Source: Lachnospiraceae bacterium (GTDB lineage: Bacteria; Bacillota; Clostridia; Lachnospirales; Lachnospiraceae). From it: a DNA stretch of 50,267 nt. Under the pieces are notes generated by a model. The model worked only from the letters and a program-made list of their open reading frames with translations, searched no databases and was not told the DNA's origin. A program made the translations under genes and the position numbers. Position 1 is the stretch's first letter, and each line of letters begins with the position of its first letter. The stretch lies in contig JAFSCH010000070.1 of NCBI GenBank assembly GCA_017436865.1, positions 1 to 50,267 on the forward strand, read 5' to 3'. Below are positions 9,285 to 17,772 of the stretch, piece after piece.

Positions 9285-10451
9285 ATGAAATCGACGCGAA
9301 AGCATCGAAGAGCACTATTGATTTTGCTGGCAGCAGTTATGGTAACAGTAGCACAGCCGAACATTCCGGTACGGGCAGAAACAACATTGGAGAAGCTGCA
9401 AAAGGCAAAAGAAGAGAAGGAAAAAACAGAGGCTGCAAAGGGTAATACAGAGAAGCAGAAGGAATCGCTACAGATTACACAGAATTCGTTGCTTGGTAAG
9501 TTAGGAGCCTTAAATGATGATTTAGAGGTAGTGAGTAACAATCTGGCTGATTTGGAACGTCAGATTGATGTTAAGGAGCAGGAGATTGCACAAACGCAGG
9601 AAGCCTTAGCAGAGGCTATTGCGACAGAAGAGAATCAGTACGAATCCATGAAGCAAAGGATTCGTTTTATGTATGAACGAGGAAATCAGACTTATCTGGA
9701 TATGCTGTTATCGGCTACAGGATTTGGCGATTTGCTGAATAAAGGTGAGTATATCGAAGAGATAACACGTTATGATAGGGAGATGTTAATACAGTTTCAG
9801 GAGACAAGAGCTTATGTGGAAGAAGTGGAAGCCCAACTGAATGTAGAGCTTGAGGATTTGAATACCTTGAAGACAGAAGCAGAAGCGGAACAAGAAAAGG
9901 TTTCACAGCTTGTAAAACAAACGGCCAATAGTGTAGCTTCTTACGGAAATCAGATTGAGGATGCAGAGGCTACCATTGATGCTTTGGATAATATGCTCTC
10001 AGAACAGGAAGAAGATATTGCAGCATTACAAAAACAATATGAGGAAGAGCTTGCATTATCAAGACTTGCTGCACAGTCGGCATGGAGAGATATTTCTGAG
10101 GTTACCTTTGCGGAAGGAGACCGTTATCTGCTGGCCAATTTAATCTATTGTGAGGCCGGAGGAGAGCCATATGTTGGACAGGTAGCCGTTGGTTCGGTTG
10201 TTATCAACCGTATGTTAAGCTCACGCTATCCCGATACAATGGTAGGTGTAATCTATCAGAATAAGCAGTTTTCGCCAGTAGGAAATGGCAGACTTGCTTT
10301 GGCGCTTGCAAATAATAAGGCAACGGCAAGCTGTTATAAGGCAGCAGATGAAGCGATGAAGGGTATGACGAATGTAGGACATTGTCTCTATTTTAGAACG
10401 CCGATTCCAGGGCTAACAGGAACGCAAATAGGCGGCCATATTTTCTATTAA
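9285..10451 (+). CDS. Secreted coiled-coil protein with SleB/CwlJ-type cell-wall hydrolase domain
   Basis: 388 residues. The N-terminal signal peptide is KSTRKHRRALLILLAAVMV ending near PVRAET. A long coiled coil (about residues 35-265, rich in E/Q/K heptads) resembles the N-terminal half of PcsB/CwlO-type proteins. The C-terminal Hydrolase_2 domain begins at ANLIYCEAGGEPYVGQVAVG (about 285-304) with the catalytic Glu, and ends YFRTPIPGLTGTQIGGHIFY. SleB-family domains are lytic transglycosylases acting on spore cortex or vegetative wall. The start at 9285 is supported by GGAGGGG at 9274-9280 and by the signal peptide beginning there; a longer frame runs back into upp without a ribosome site. 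The coiled-coil plus Hydrolase_2 arrangement is common in Lachnospiraceae. Confidence 0.85.
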   Translation: MKSTRKHRRALLILLAAVMVTVAQPNIPVRAETTLEKLQKAKEEKEKTEAAKGNTEKQKESLQITQNSLLGKLGALNDDLEVVSNNLADLERQIDVKEQEIAQTQEALAEAIATEENQYESMKQRIRFMYERGNQTYLDMLLSATGFGDLLNKGEYIEEITRYDREMLIQFQETRAYVEEVEAQLNVELEDLNTLKTEAEAEQEKVSQLVKQTANSVASYGNQIEDAEATIDALDNMLSEQEEDIAALQKQYEEELALSRLAAQSAWRDISEVTFAEGDRYLLANLIYCEAGGEPYVGQVAVGSVVINRMLSSRYPDTMVGVIYQNKQFSPVGNGRLALALANNKATASCYKAADEAMKGMTNVGHCLYFRTPIPGLTGTQIGGHIFY

Positions 10452-10577
10452 GAATCAGTTTAAAAACTTTTTAAAATTTTAGGTATAAAGTACCATAGAA
10501 TTCTGCGAAAAAGAAGCGTATGATGTGTTTCTGACAGAAAATGGGAAATATACCTTTTTTTATGCATATGTTTACAT

Positions 10578-10603
10578 ATAACTATGAAGCACCCAATAGT
10601 TAT
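10578..10603 (+). repeat. Short dispersed hairpin repeat, copy 3
   Basis: ATAACTAT, loop GAAGCACCCA, ATAGTTAT: the same stem core and GAAG loop start as the repeats at 2366 and 4232. It lies in the short region upstream of the FHA gene. Apart from an AT-rich stretch, nothing else is seen between 10452 and 10668. Confidence 0.55.
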
Positions 10604-10668
10604 CTTGTATATTCATAATGGTAGAAAAGGTAGGAGATAGGGAATGGAAGAAAGGTAAGGTTAAAAGA

Positions 10669-11385
10669 ATGAAAAGTGTAAACAGCATAGAAAAGAAAAA
10701 GCTGGTATTTTACCGTAATCTGATAGACAGCCTGCTTAGCCTGGAAGAATACATAGAAGGAAAGGACGAAGAAATATCGGACATGCTTTTACAAAGAATA
10801 GAACAGCTTTATGAGAGAATGGACAAAGAAATGGGAAAAACATTGTCTGAGCTTGGTATGACAGTCATTTTGGAGGATATGCTTGGACTTGTGCAGAATG
10901 CACAAGGGGGACAAAGCAAGTATGGAACACAAAGGGAATGGGCTGAGCCAGAGGTTCAGCAGATGATACCGCCTATTTCATATTATGAAGATAATTCTTA
11001 TGGAGAAACGGAATTGTTTGAACCAGAGTGTAAGCCGGTTATGGAGGACACTTTTGCAGAAACCTGTTTGCTCCATGCACCGATGCGGTTACCCTATCTG
11101 ATACGCAAAAGTACAAAGGAAAAGATACTGATTAATCGAGACGTTTTTAAAATAGGCAAGGAAAAGAGCTATGTAGATTATTATGTAGAAAATGATGCAG
11201 TCAGTAGAACACATGCAGATATTGTGCGTAAAAAAGACCATTTCTATGTGGTTGATCAAGATTCGCTCAATCATACTTTTTTAGAGGGGAAAAGGCTTCC
11301 GGCGAAGAAGTATGTAAAAATAAAATCTGGTCAAAGCTTTGTATTAGCAGATGAAGAATTTACTTTTTATTATGAAGCCATATAA
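10669..11385 (+). CDS. FHA-domain protein
   Basis: 238 residues. The first 70 or so are helical and charged (IDSLLSLEEYIEGKDEEISD), with no recognised domain. The C-terminal part (about 145-235) is a forkhead-associated domain: DVFKIGKEKSYVDYYV, then AVSRTHADIVRKKDHFYVV with the Ser-Arg-x-x-His phosphothreonine-binding core, and DQDSLNHTFLEGKRLPAK. FHA domains bind phosphothreonine, and a PP2C phosphatase and Ser/Thr kinase are encoded next, so it is probably a reader or substrate of that kinase. The start at 10669 (MKSVNSIEKKK) is preferred for the AAGGTAAGG upstream; an in-frame ATG at 10618 would add 17 residues but lacks a ribosome site. Confidence 0.85.
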   Translation: MKSVNSIEKKKLVFYRNLIDSLLSLEEYIEGKDEEISDMLLQRIEQLYERMDKEMGKTLSELGMTVILEDMLGLVQNAQGGQSKYGTQREWAEPEVQQMIPPISYYEDNSYGETELFEPECKPVMEDTFAETCLLHAPMRLPYLIRKSTKEKILINRDVFKIGKEKSYVDYYVENDAVSRTHADIVRKKDHFYVVDQDSLNHTFLEGKRLPAKKYVKIKSGQSFVLADEEFTFYYEAI

Positions 11386-11426
11386 ATGGCAGACTTTATA
11401 TCTTACAGAAAGGCAAGGTTATTAGA

Positions 11427-12233
11427 ATGAAGATACATTATATGGCAGCAGCGCAGACAGATATAGGTCTGGTAAAACAGGTGAATCAGGATAGTTTAAC
11501 AGTAAAAGTAGTTGATACTGAGCTTGGCGAAGTAACACTTGCTGTTTTGTGTGATGGTATGGGAGGCTTGACGAAAGGAGAGCTTGCAAGTGCCATTGTA
11601 GTCAGAGCATTTGAAGCATGGTTTATGGAAAAGCTTCCATATCAGTTAAGAAGCATAACAGCAGAAATGTTAAAAGCGGAATGGGAAAGGCTTGTTACAG
11701 ACTGCAATGATAGAATCCGCAAGCAGGGAAGTCAAAACATGGGAACGACTCTTACGGCAATGCTTTTTTATGAAGATGCATATTATATTATACATGTCGG
11801 AGATTGTAGGGCTTATGAACTAACAAGTGAAGTTTTTCAACTGACAAAGGATCAGACTTTTGTGGAACGTGAGGTCGCTTCCGGGCGAATGACAAGAGAA
11901 CAGGCAAAAACGGACAGCAGAAGAAATGTACTCTTACAATGTATTGGTGTGAAGGAAGAAGTAGAGCCGGAATTTATAGCAGGAAATCTGGTTCCGGGAG
12001 CATGCTATTTGCTTTGTTCGGACGGGTTTCGCCATGAGGTATCAAGAAACGAGATACTTGCAGCAGTGGAAAAGATGGCGTGGGAGCCTGTACGGAAGCA
12101 GCAACCGGAAAATGAGATTGTGACCGGTATGAATAAGGCATTGAATATGCTGATAGAAGAGGCAAAGACACGTGGAGAGAGGGATAATATCTCCGCGATT
12201 CTCATACAAACACTGGAAGAAGAAACATGTTAA
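11427..12233 (+). CDS. PP2C-family serine/threonine phosphatase (Stp/PrpC type)
   Basis: 268 residues, a single PP2C domain. Metal-binding and catalytic motifs are in order: DIGLVKQVNQDSL, VLCDGMGGLTKGELAS, MGTTLTAMLF, HVGDCRAYEL, CSDGFRHEV and RGERDNISAILI. The aspartates of DGMGG, SDGF and ERDN are present, so it should be active. It removes phosphate from Ser/Thr and typically opposes the co-transcribed kinase. It follows the FHA gene by 41 bp and overlaps the kinase start by 7 bp, indicating translational coupling. Confidence 0.93.
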   Translation: MKIHYMAAAQTDIGLVKQVNQDSLTVKVVDTELGEVTLAVLCDGMGGLTKGELASAIVVRAFEAWFMEKLPYQLRSITAEMLKAEWERLVTDCNDRIRKQGSQNMGTTLTAMLFYEDAYYIIHVGDCRAYELTSEVFQLTKDQTFVEREVASGRMTREQAKTDSRRNVLLQCIGVKEEVEPEFIAGNLVPGACYLLCSDGFRHEVSRNEILAAVEKMAWEPVRKQQPENEIVTGMNKALNMLIEEAKTRGERDNISAILIQTLEEETC

Positions 12234-13912
12234 AATTAGGTTCGATTATTGATGGAAAATATAAGATTTTAAATGAAATCGGTCATGGTGGCATGAGTAC
12301 GGTGTATCTTGCTATCAATGAAAAGGCAAATAAACCATGGGCAATCAAGGAAGTGAGAAAGTCCTGTAGAAAGGATTTTCAAGTGATTCGTCAGAGTCTC
12401 CTAATGGAGATGGAGCTACTAAAAAAGTTAAAACATCCAAGACTACCAAGTATCGTTGATGTGATTGATGAAAAAGAGAATCTTCTTATTGTCATGGACT
12501 ATATAGAAGGTAATACCTTGGAAAAGATTTTGCTAGAGCAGGGAGCGCAGAAGCAGGAAACGGTGGTAGAATGGGCGATTCAGCTTTGCGAAGTGTTGGA
12601 ATACTTACATACTAGAGAACCAGCGATTATTTATCGGGATATGAAACCGGCAAATGTAATGTTAAAATCTGACAATAGTGTCGTTTTGATTGATTTTGGG
12701 ACGGCAAGAGAATATAAGGAACAGAATACAGGAGATACGACTTGCCTGGGAACACAAGGATATGCGGCACCCGAGCAGTTTGGAACAATGGGACAGACCG
12801 ATGCAAGGACAGATATTTATTGTCTGGGAGCAACCATGTATCATCTGGTTACGGGACATAATCCATCAGAGCCACCGTATGAAATGTATCCGATTACAAA
12901 ATGGAATTCAAAACTGTCAACAGGGTTAGAGCAAATTATTGAAAAATGTACTAGTAGAAATCCACAGGATAGATACCAGTCTGTAAGTGAACTACGTTAT
13001 GCATTAGAGCACTATCGTGATATGGATATTTCCGCAGTGGAAGCATATCAGAAAAGGTGGAAGGTGTTTATAGGAATAGCAGGAACTTCTATGCTATGCC
13101 TTTTGACTGCAATAGCACTGTGGATTTCTTCGTTACATAGGCAAAGGGACATCTATGCGGAGATTATGGAAACAGCAGGAAGGACAACGGTGGATCGGGA
13201 AGCATTGGGGGGGTATATGCAGGCAATTGCTACCGACAGCACTAGAGAAGAGGCGTATGACAGATATTGCGAGCATATTATTGAAGATGGTGTGTTTTCC
13301 GATGAGGAAGAGAATTATCTGTTGGAAATGAATATTAGTACAGAAAAATATTTACGTGCTTTTTCAGAAAAAAATCCCGCATCCTATGGTGATTTCTGTT
13401 ATGATATAGGAAATGCATACTGGTTCTATTATGAGCAGGAGGAGAGCAGACAGGCACATGCAGTGGTCTGGTTTGAGGAAGCGGCAAGAATCTATGAAAA
13501 GTTACCGCAAAAGGATAGAGAGTTGCAACGAAGTAAGCTGTATATCGAGATAGGGAGCTTTTATAAGAAAATTGTTGCGGCACAGATAGCCGGCTCGGAT
13601 GTAGGAATGTATGGAGAATACTGGAGAAAGCTCATAACATGGAAAGCATGGAATGATGAGAATCCGGATAGGGAGCTGATTACGTTACGTATGTATCGGG
13701 AATTGGTAACCCGTTCTATGGAATATGCAAAATATTTACGAGAGGACGGCATTACGAAACAGGAGATATTGGGAGTCTATATGGAGATAGAGGCAGATAT
13801 GTTACAAATGAAGAAACAGGCAACGGAAAACGTGAGACAGGAAATCGCTGCTATTATGGAACTATTAGATGGAGCAGATGAATTGCTGGCTTCCAGTTAT
13901 TCGGACAAATGA
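12227..13912 (+). CDS. Transmembrane serine/threonine protein kinase (PknB/PrkC-like, no PASTA repeats)
   Basis: 561 residues. A Hanks-type kinase domain spans about 1-265: glycine loop IGHGGMSTVYLAI, ATP lysine Lys41 in WAIKEV, catalytic loop IIYRDMKPANVML (Asp138, Asn143), IDFGTA (Asp156), the activation segment TTCLGTQGYAAPEQFG, and a DARTDIYCLG helix. One transmembrane segment follows (about 284-306, FIGIAGTSMLCLLTAIALWI), then an external domain of about 250 residues without PASTA repeats and with TPR-like helices (EEYLRAFSEKNPASYGDFCY region). The Arg before the catalytic Asp marks an RD kinase activated through its loop. It forms a unit with the FHA and PP2C genes. Substrate and signal are unknown. 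Confidence 0.92.
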   Translation: MLKLGSIIDGKYKILNEIGHGGMSTVYLAINEKANKPWAIKEVRKSCRKDFQVIRQSLLMEMELLKKLKHPRLPSIVDVIDEKENLLIVMDYIEGNTLEKILLEQGAQKQETVVEWAIQLCEVLEYLHTREPAIIYRDMKPANVMLKSDNSVVLIDFGTAREYKEQNTGDTTCLGTQGYAAPEQFGTMGQTDARTDIYCLGATMYHLVTGHNPSEPPYEMYPITKWNSKLSTGLEQIIEKCTSRNPQDRYQSVSELRYALEHYRDMDISAVEAYQKRWKVFIGIAGTSMLCLLTAIALWISSLHRQRDIYAEIMETAGRTTVDREALGGYMQAIATDSTREEAYDRYCEHIIEDGVFSDEEENYLLEMNISTEKYLRAFSEKNPASYGDFCYDIGNAYWFYYEQEESRQAHAVVWFEEAARIYEKLPQKDRELQRSKLYIEIGSFYKKIVAAQIAGSDVGMYGEYWRKLITWKAWNDENPDRELITLRMYRELVTRSMEYAKYLREDGITKQEILGVYMEIEADMLQMKKQATENVRQEIAAIMELLDGADELLASSYSDK

Positions 13913-13951
13913 TAACAGCAGGATAGAAGTAGGAAGGACATAGGTAGGAAT

Positions 13952-14233
13952 ATGACAATAGAAGAAATGACAATAATGTCATATATATTTCTAATCATAG
14001 CAGTTGTTTTGGGAATTGTTGCGATTGTGTTGTTTTTTGTTTGGAAGATTCCCAAAGGATATCGGACAGTAAAAGGGCAAAAGCGTTATAGGAAAAGAGT
14101 GCATCATAAGCAAAGAACATGCAAGCCTGAGACAGCGCAGACGGAAACGATAAAACTGGATGTAAAGCAACAAGAAAAGGTGCAGTTTACAGTCTTGCAG
14201 GATATTACCTTTGTGCATGCGGAGGAAAAGTAA
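13952..14233 (+). CDS. Small single-pass membrane protein of the kinase operon
   Basis: 93 residues of no recognised family. An N-terminal hydrophobic segment (about 9-30, YIFLIIAVVLGIVAIVLFFV) is followed by a basic, Thr-containing cytoplasmic tail (GYRTVKGQKRYRKRVHHKQR then TAQTETIKLD). It follows the kinase by 39 bp in the same direction. The threonine-rich tail inside a kinase/FHA operon could be a phosphorylation target that the FHA protein reads, but that is only inference from position. Confidence 0.65.
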   Translation: MTIEEMTIMSYIFLIIAVVLGIVAIVLFFVWKIPKGYRTVKGQKRYRKRVHHKQRTCKPETAQTETIKLDVKQQEKVQFTVLQDITFVHAEEK

Positions 14234-14236
14234 TAT

Positions 14237-14265
14237 TTGTATATTTTCCACGGGAATAGTATACT
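14237..14265 (+). promoter_or_regulatory. Promoter of fchA
   Basis: TTGTAT (14237-14242), a 17-bp spacer and TATACT (14260-14265), about 30 bp before the fchA start and just past the preceding gene's stop. GGAGG precedes the ATG. Confidence 0.6.
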
Positions 14266-14295
14266 GAGAGAAAAGAACGTAGTTGGAGGTTATTT

Positions 14296-14925
14296 ATGAG
14301 CTTTACGACATATTCATGTGAAGATTTTGTGGAAGTATTATCGACAAAGGCACCGGTACCGGGTGGCGGTGGAGCATCTGCGCTGGTAGGAGCAATCGGA
14401 ACAGCACTTGGCAACATGGTAGGAAGTCTTACCGTTGGCAAGAAGAAATACGCAGAAGTTGAAGCAGACATTATCGTTTTAAAGGAAAAGGCAGATGCTT
14501 TGCAGATGGATTTTCTTCGTCTGGTAGAAGAAGATGCAAAGGTGTTTGAGCCATTATCCAAGGCGTATGGAATGCCAAAGGAAACAGAGGAAGAAAAGGC
14601 AGAGAAGGCACGAGTGATGGAAATCGTGTTGAAGGATGCCTGCTCGGTTCCAATAGAAATCATGAGAAAATGTTGTGAAGCAATTGATATTATAGAAGAA
14701 TTTGCGGCTAAGGGAAGTGTAATCGCCCTTAGTGATGCCGGTGTAGGTGCGGCTTTTTGTAAGGCTGCTTTACTTGGTGCATCCTTAAACGTATTCATCA
14801 ATACAAAATCCATGGCAAACCGTGAATATGCGGAAGAGTTGAATGCAGAGGCAAACGAGATGATTCGCGTATATTCCGAAAAAGCAGATAAGGTATTCAA
14901 CAGCGTAAATGAGCGTTTGAAATAA
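14296..14925 (+). CDS. fchA: Formiminotransferase-cyclodeaminase family protein, probable methenyl-THF cyclohydrolase
   Basis: 209 residues, the length of stand-alone cyclodeaminase/cyclohydrolase proteins (FTCD_C domain). Family signatures: YSCEDFVEVLSTKAPVPGGG with GGASALVGAIGTALGNMVGS near the N-terminus, a central helical core with DAKVFEPLSKAYGMPK, and SDAGVGAAFCKAALLGASLN. In acetogenic and other clostridia FchA converts methenyl-tetrahydrofolate to formyl-tetrahydrofolate. The next gene is a FolD whose cyclohydrolase residues are missing, so FchA probably supplies that activity. Histidine degradation genes (hutI, hutH) are not adjacent, which argues against a formimino role. Confidence 0.85.
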   Translation: MSFTTYSCEDFVEVLSTKAPVPGGGGASALVGAIGTALGNMVGSLTVGKKKYAEVEADIIVLKEKADALQMDFLRLVEEDAKVFEPLSKAYGMPKETEEEKAEKARVMEIVLKDACSVPIEIMRKCCEAIDIIEEFAAKGSVIALSDAGVGAAFCKAALLGASLNVFINTKSMANREYAEELNAEANEMIRVYSEKADKVFNSVNERLK

Positions 14926-14986
14926 ATGCGAAAAATCCATAAACGGAAGATTTTTCGCATACAAATTTATACTTTGCATAAATTTG
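14926..14986 (+). other. Two back-to-back hairpins between fchA and folD
   Basis: ATGCGAAAAATC (14926-14937) pairs with GATTTTTCGCAT (14949-14960). Directly after it CAAATTTAT pairs with ATAAATTTG (14962-14986). The first has its T-run inside the stem and may act as a leaky terminator or mRNA-processing signal; neither is a classical terminator. Confidence 0.5.
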
Positions 14987-15013
14987 AGTGATTTGAGAAA
15001 GGTAGGATGAAAC

Positions 15014-15865
15014 ATGGCAAAGCAGTTATTAGGTAAAGAAGTTACCGCCGCTATGAATGAGAAGATAAAGGCTAACGTAGCCAAATTACAGGAAAAGGGC
15101 ATCACACCAACACTTGGAATTATTCGTGTGGGTGAGCGTGATGATGATATTTCCTATGAAAGAGGAGCTACTAAAAGATGTGAAACACTCGGTGTGGCTT
15201 ATGAAAAGTTCCTGCTTCCACAGGATGTTGCGGAAGAGGAATTATTAGCAGTGATTGACCAGGTGAATAAGAATGATGCGATTCACGGTGTGTTATTATT
15301 TCGTCCATTGCCAAAGCACTTAAACGAAGAAAAGATTATCAATGCTTTAGACTTTGAAAAGGATGTAGACGGTATTACGGATGGCTCGATGGCAGGTGTA
15401 TTTGCAGGCAAGAAGCAGGGCTTTCCACCTTGTACACCACAGGGCTGTATGGAGATTCTCGACCATTATGGAATTGACTGTACAGGCAAAAAGGCAGTTG
15501 TGGTTGGAAGAAGCCTTGTAGTAGGAAAACCGGCTGCGATGATGTTAATTCAGAAGAATGCAACGGTTACTATTTGCCATACTAAGACCGTGGATATGCC
15601 ATCTGTAGTAAAAGAGGCAGATATCGTAATTGTGGCAGCAGGTAGAGCCGGTGTTATTGATGGTTCTTATCTAAGAGAAGGACAGGTTGTTATTGATGTT
15701 GGAATCAATATCAATGAAGAAGGTAAGCTTTGCGGTGATGTAAAGTATGACGAAGCAGAGAAAATAGTAGATGCCATTACACCGGTACCAGGTGGAGCAG
15801 GAAGTGTTACAACATCTGTACTTGTTGGACATGTGGTAGAAGCAGCGATGAGAAAGTATCTGTAG
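15014..15865 (+). CDS. folD: Methylene-THF dehydrogenase (FolD family), cyclohydrolase residues not conserved
   Basis: 283 residues, full FolD length. The N-terminal catalytic domain and the NAD(P)-binding domain are both intact: KDVDGITDGSMAG, FPPCTPQGCMEILDHYGID, VVGRSLVVGKPAAMML and TPVPGGAGSVTTSVL. The FolD motif YxxxK, whose lysine is essential for cyclohydrolase activity (Lys54 in E. coli, Lys56 in human), reads Tyr48-E-R-G-Ala52 here, so the lysine is gone. The usual VQLPLP glutamine is also replaced (LLFRPLPKH). Family knowledge says loss of these residues abolishes the cyclohydrolase step while dehydrogenation can remain. With fchA next door, this is inferred to be a dehydrogenase-only FolD. 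Confidence 0.9.
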   Translation: MAKQLLGKEVTAAMNEKIKANVAKLQEKGITPTLGIIRVGERDDDISYERGATKRCETLGVAYEKFLLPQDVAEEELLAVIDQVNKNDAIHGVLLFRPLPKHLNEEKIINALDFEKDVDGITDGSMAGVFAGKKQGFPPCTPQGCMEILDHYGIDCTGKKAVVVGRSLVVGKPAAMMLIQKNATVTICHTKTVDMPSVVKEADIVIVAAGRAGVIDGSYLREGQVVIDVGININEEGKLCGDVKYDEAEKIVDAITPVPGGAGSVTTSVLVGHVVEAAMRKYL

Positions 15866-15931
15866 TGTAAAAAGTAACTTAATCTGTGGTATCATATAAA
15901 TATATAGTGTTGACGAAAGGAGTAAATAATT

Positions 15932-16021
15932 ATGCGAAGTATTGTTATGGTTATTATTAGGTTTGTTAATACAGTAAAGAATGTTTATAAAGTATGTACA
16001 GGGAAAGAAGTTAAGAAATAG
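15932..16021 (+). CDS. Small ORF, 29 residues, unknown
   Basis: It begins MRSIVMVIIRFVNTVKNVYK and ends CTGKEVKK. The ribosome site GAAAGGAG at 15915-15922 is well placed 9 nt before the ATG. The product has a short hydrophobic amphipathic N-terminus and a basic tail, so it could be a small membrane-associated peptide. It lies 29 bp before the first AAA-ATPase-like gene. There is no known family that I recognise, and it could be a leader peptide. Confidence 0.5.
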   Translation: MRSIVMVIIRFVNTVKNVYKVCTGKEVKK

Positions 16022-16050
16022 AAAATTCCGGTTGTGGAGGTGTAACGTTC

Positions 16051-17748
16051 ATGGCGAGAGGTGTGGCAATAGGAATACAGAGCTTTGAGGAATTGAGAAA
16101 AGGAAAGTATTTCTATGTTGATAAAACTGATTTTATCAAAGAATGGTGGGACTGTGGAGACAGTGTCACCTTGATTACACGCCCACGCCGTTTTGGAAAG
16201 ACCTTAAATATGAGCATGCTGGAGCAGTTTTTTTCGATAAATTATAATGGTAGAAGTGAACTGTTTGAAGGGCTTTCTATATGGCAGGATGAGAAGTATA
16301 GACAGATACAAGGCACTTATCCGGTCATATCACTATCGCTTGCCGGAGTAAAAGAAACGAATTATAAAACAGCGCGAGAAAAAATATGTCAGATATTAAC
16401 CAATCTCTATATTAAATATTCCTATCTAAGAGATAGCGATGTCTTAACAGATGCAGACCGTTTGTTTTTTGATAGAATCTTAGCACTGGAAATGCGAGAT
16501 AGTGATGCGACCTCGGCAATTTATCAACTATCGGATTTTTTATATCGCTATTATGATAAAAAAGTAATTATTTTATTAGATGAATATGATACACCGATGC
16601 AGGAGGCATATATAAATGGATATTGGGATGAGCTGGTGGCATTTACCAGAAGCTTATTTAACTCGACCTTTAAGACGAATCCATATCTTGAAAGAGGGAT
16701 TATGACGGGGATTACGAGAATCAGTAAAGAATCTGTTTTCTCAGATCTGAATAATCTGAAGGTAGTAACGACAACGTCCGATGAGTATGCAACCAGCTTT
16801 GGATTTACAGAGGAAGAAGTGTTTGCAGCACTGGATGAGTGTGGTCTTGGAGAGGAAAGAGAAGGCGTAAAAGCATGGTATGATGGATTTGTGTTCGGAA
16901 AACATTCTGATATCTATAATCCATGGTCTGTTTTGAATTTCTTGGATACGAACGGACAGTATGATACGTATTGGGCGAATACCAGTGGAAACCGTCTGAT
17001 AGGCAGACTTATACAGGAAGGCAATAAAAATATCAAAGTATCCTTTGAACGATTATTGAAAATGGAGAGGATAACATCCCCTATTGATGAACAAATCGTT
17101 TATAACCGTTTGGGCGACAATGAAGTTGCCGTATGGAGCTTGTTGCTAGCAAGTGGATATTTAAAGGTAATTGAAAAAGAAAAATTAACGACACCGGGAA
17201 TGCGGCCAAAATATACACTAAGTATTACGAACGGTGAAGTATTAGATATGTTTTACAACATGGTTCATGACTGGTTTATGGAAACAGAAGTCCATTATAA
17301 CGATTTTGTGTCGGCCATGTTGTATGGTAATGTTGAGGAAATGAATGTATGTATCAATAAGATTTCTAAAAATGTGTTTAGTTACTTTGATACAGGAAAG
17401 GAGCCTTCTGATTCCGAGCCGGAGAGATTCTATCATGGGCTGGTATTGGGGTTGTTGACAGAGCTCAATCAGGAATATATACTTACCTCCAATCGAGAAA
17501 GTGGACTTGGCAGATATGATGTTATGATAGAGCCAAGGGATAAGAGTAAAGCAGCATATATCCTGGAATTCAAAGTGCATAATCCAAAAAGAGAAAGCTC
17601 ACTAGATGAAACCGTAAAAAATGCTTTGAAACAAATAGAAGAAAAGCAGTATAAGACAGAACTGATAGCCAGAGGATTTCAAGAGGAACAAATTCGTAAG
17701 TATGGGTTTGCTTTTGCGGGTAAGGAAGTATTGATTGGAGAAGAATAG
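16051..17748 (+). CDS. AAA-ATPase-like / PD-(D/E)XK nuclease family protein (DUF1703-type), first of two
   Basis: 565 residues. The N-terminal AAA-ATPase-like domain opens with IGIQSFEELRKGKYFYVDKT and has a Walker-A-like TRPRRFGKTLNMSML (about 43-57) and Walker-B-like KKVIILLDEYDTPMQEA. The C-terminal PD-(D/E)XK-like nuclease domain has GRYDVMIEPRDKSKAAYILE followed by FKV (Asp...Glu-x-Lys). This family is abundant in gut Bacteroidetes and Lachnospiraceae, and its biological role is not established; a role with mobile elements or defence is often proposed. GGAGG precedes the ATG. A paralogue follows 24 bp later. Confidence 0.85.
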   Translation: MARGVAIGIQSFEELRKGKYFYVDKTDFIKEWWDCGDSVTLITRPRRFGKTLNMSMLEQFFSINYNGRSELFEGLSIWQDEKYRQIQGTYPVISLSLAGVKETNYKTAREKICQILTNLYIKYSYLRDSDVLTDADRLFFDRILALEMRDSDATSAIYQLSDFLYRYYDKKVIILLDEYDTPMQEAYINGYWDELVAFTRSLFNSTFKTNPYLERGIMTGITRISKESVFSDLNNLKVVTTTSDEYATSFGFTEEEVFAALDECGLGEEREGVKAWYDGFVFGKHSDIYNPWSVLNFLDTNGQYDTYWANTSGNRLIGRLIQEGNKNIKVSFERLLKMERITSPIDEQIVYNRLGDNEVAVWSLLLASGYLKVIEKEKLTTPGMRPKYTLSITNGEVLDMFYNMVHDWFMETEVHYNDFVSAMLYGNVEEMNVCINKISKNVFSYFDTGKEPSDSEPERFYHGLVLGLLTELNQEYILTSNRESGLGRYDVMIEPRDKSKAAYILEFKVHNPKRESSLDETVKNALKQIEEKQYKTELIARGFQEEQIRKYGFAFAGKEVLIGEE

Positions 17749-17772
17749 ATAGTAAGAAAGGGCAGGTATTCT

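Noticed and set aside
8954-9541. A 195-codon minus-strand frame across the upp/SleB-like junction
   Set aside because: Overlaps two convincing plus-strand genes, composition is that of a complement strand, no ribosome site.
14205-14960. A 251-codon open frame on the minus strand opposite fchA
   Set aside because: It lies fully antisense to a clear family member, has no ribosome site, and its translation is low-complexity Ser/Ala/Pro as expected from the complement of a coding strand.
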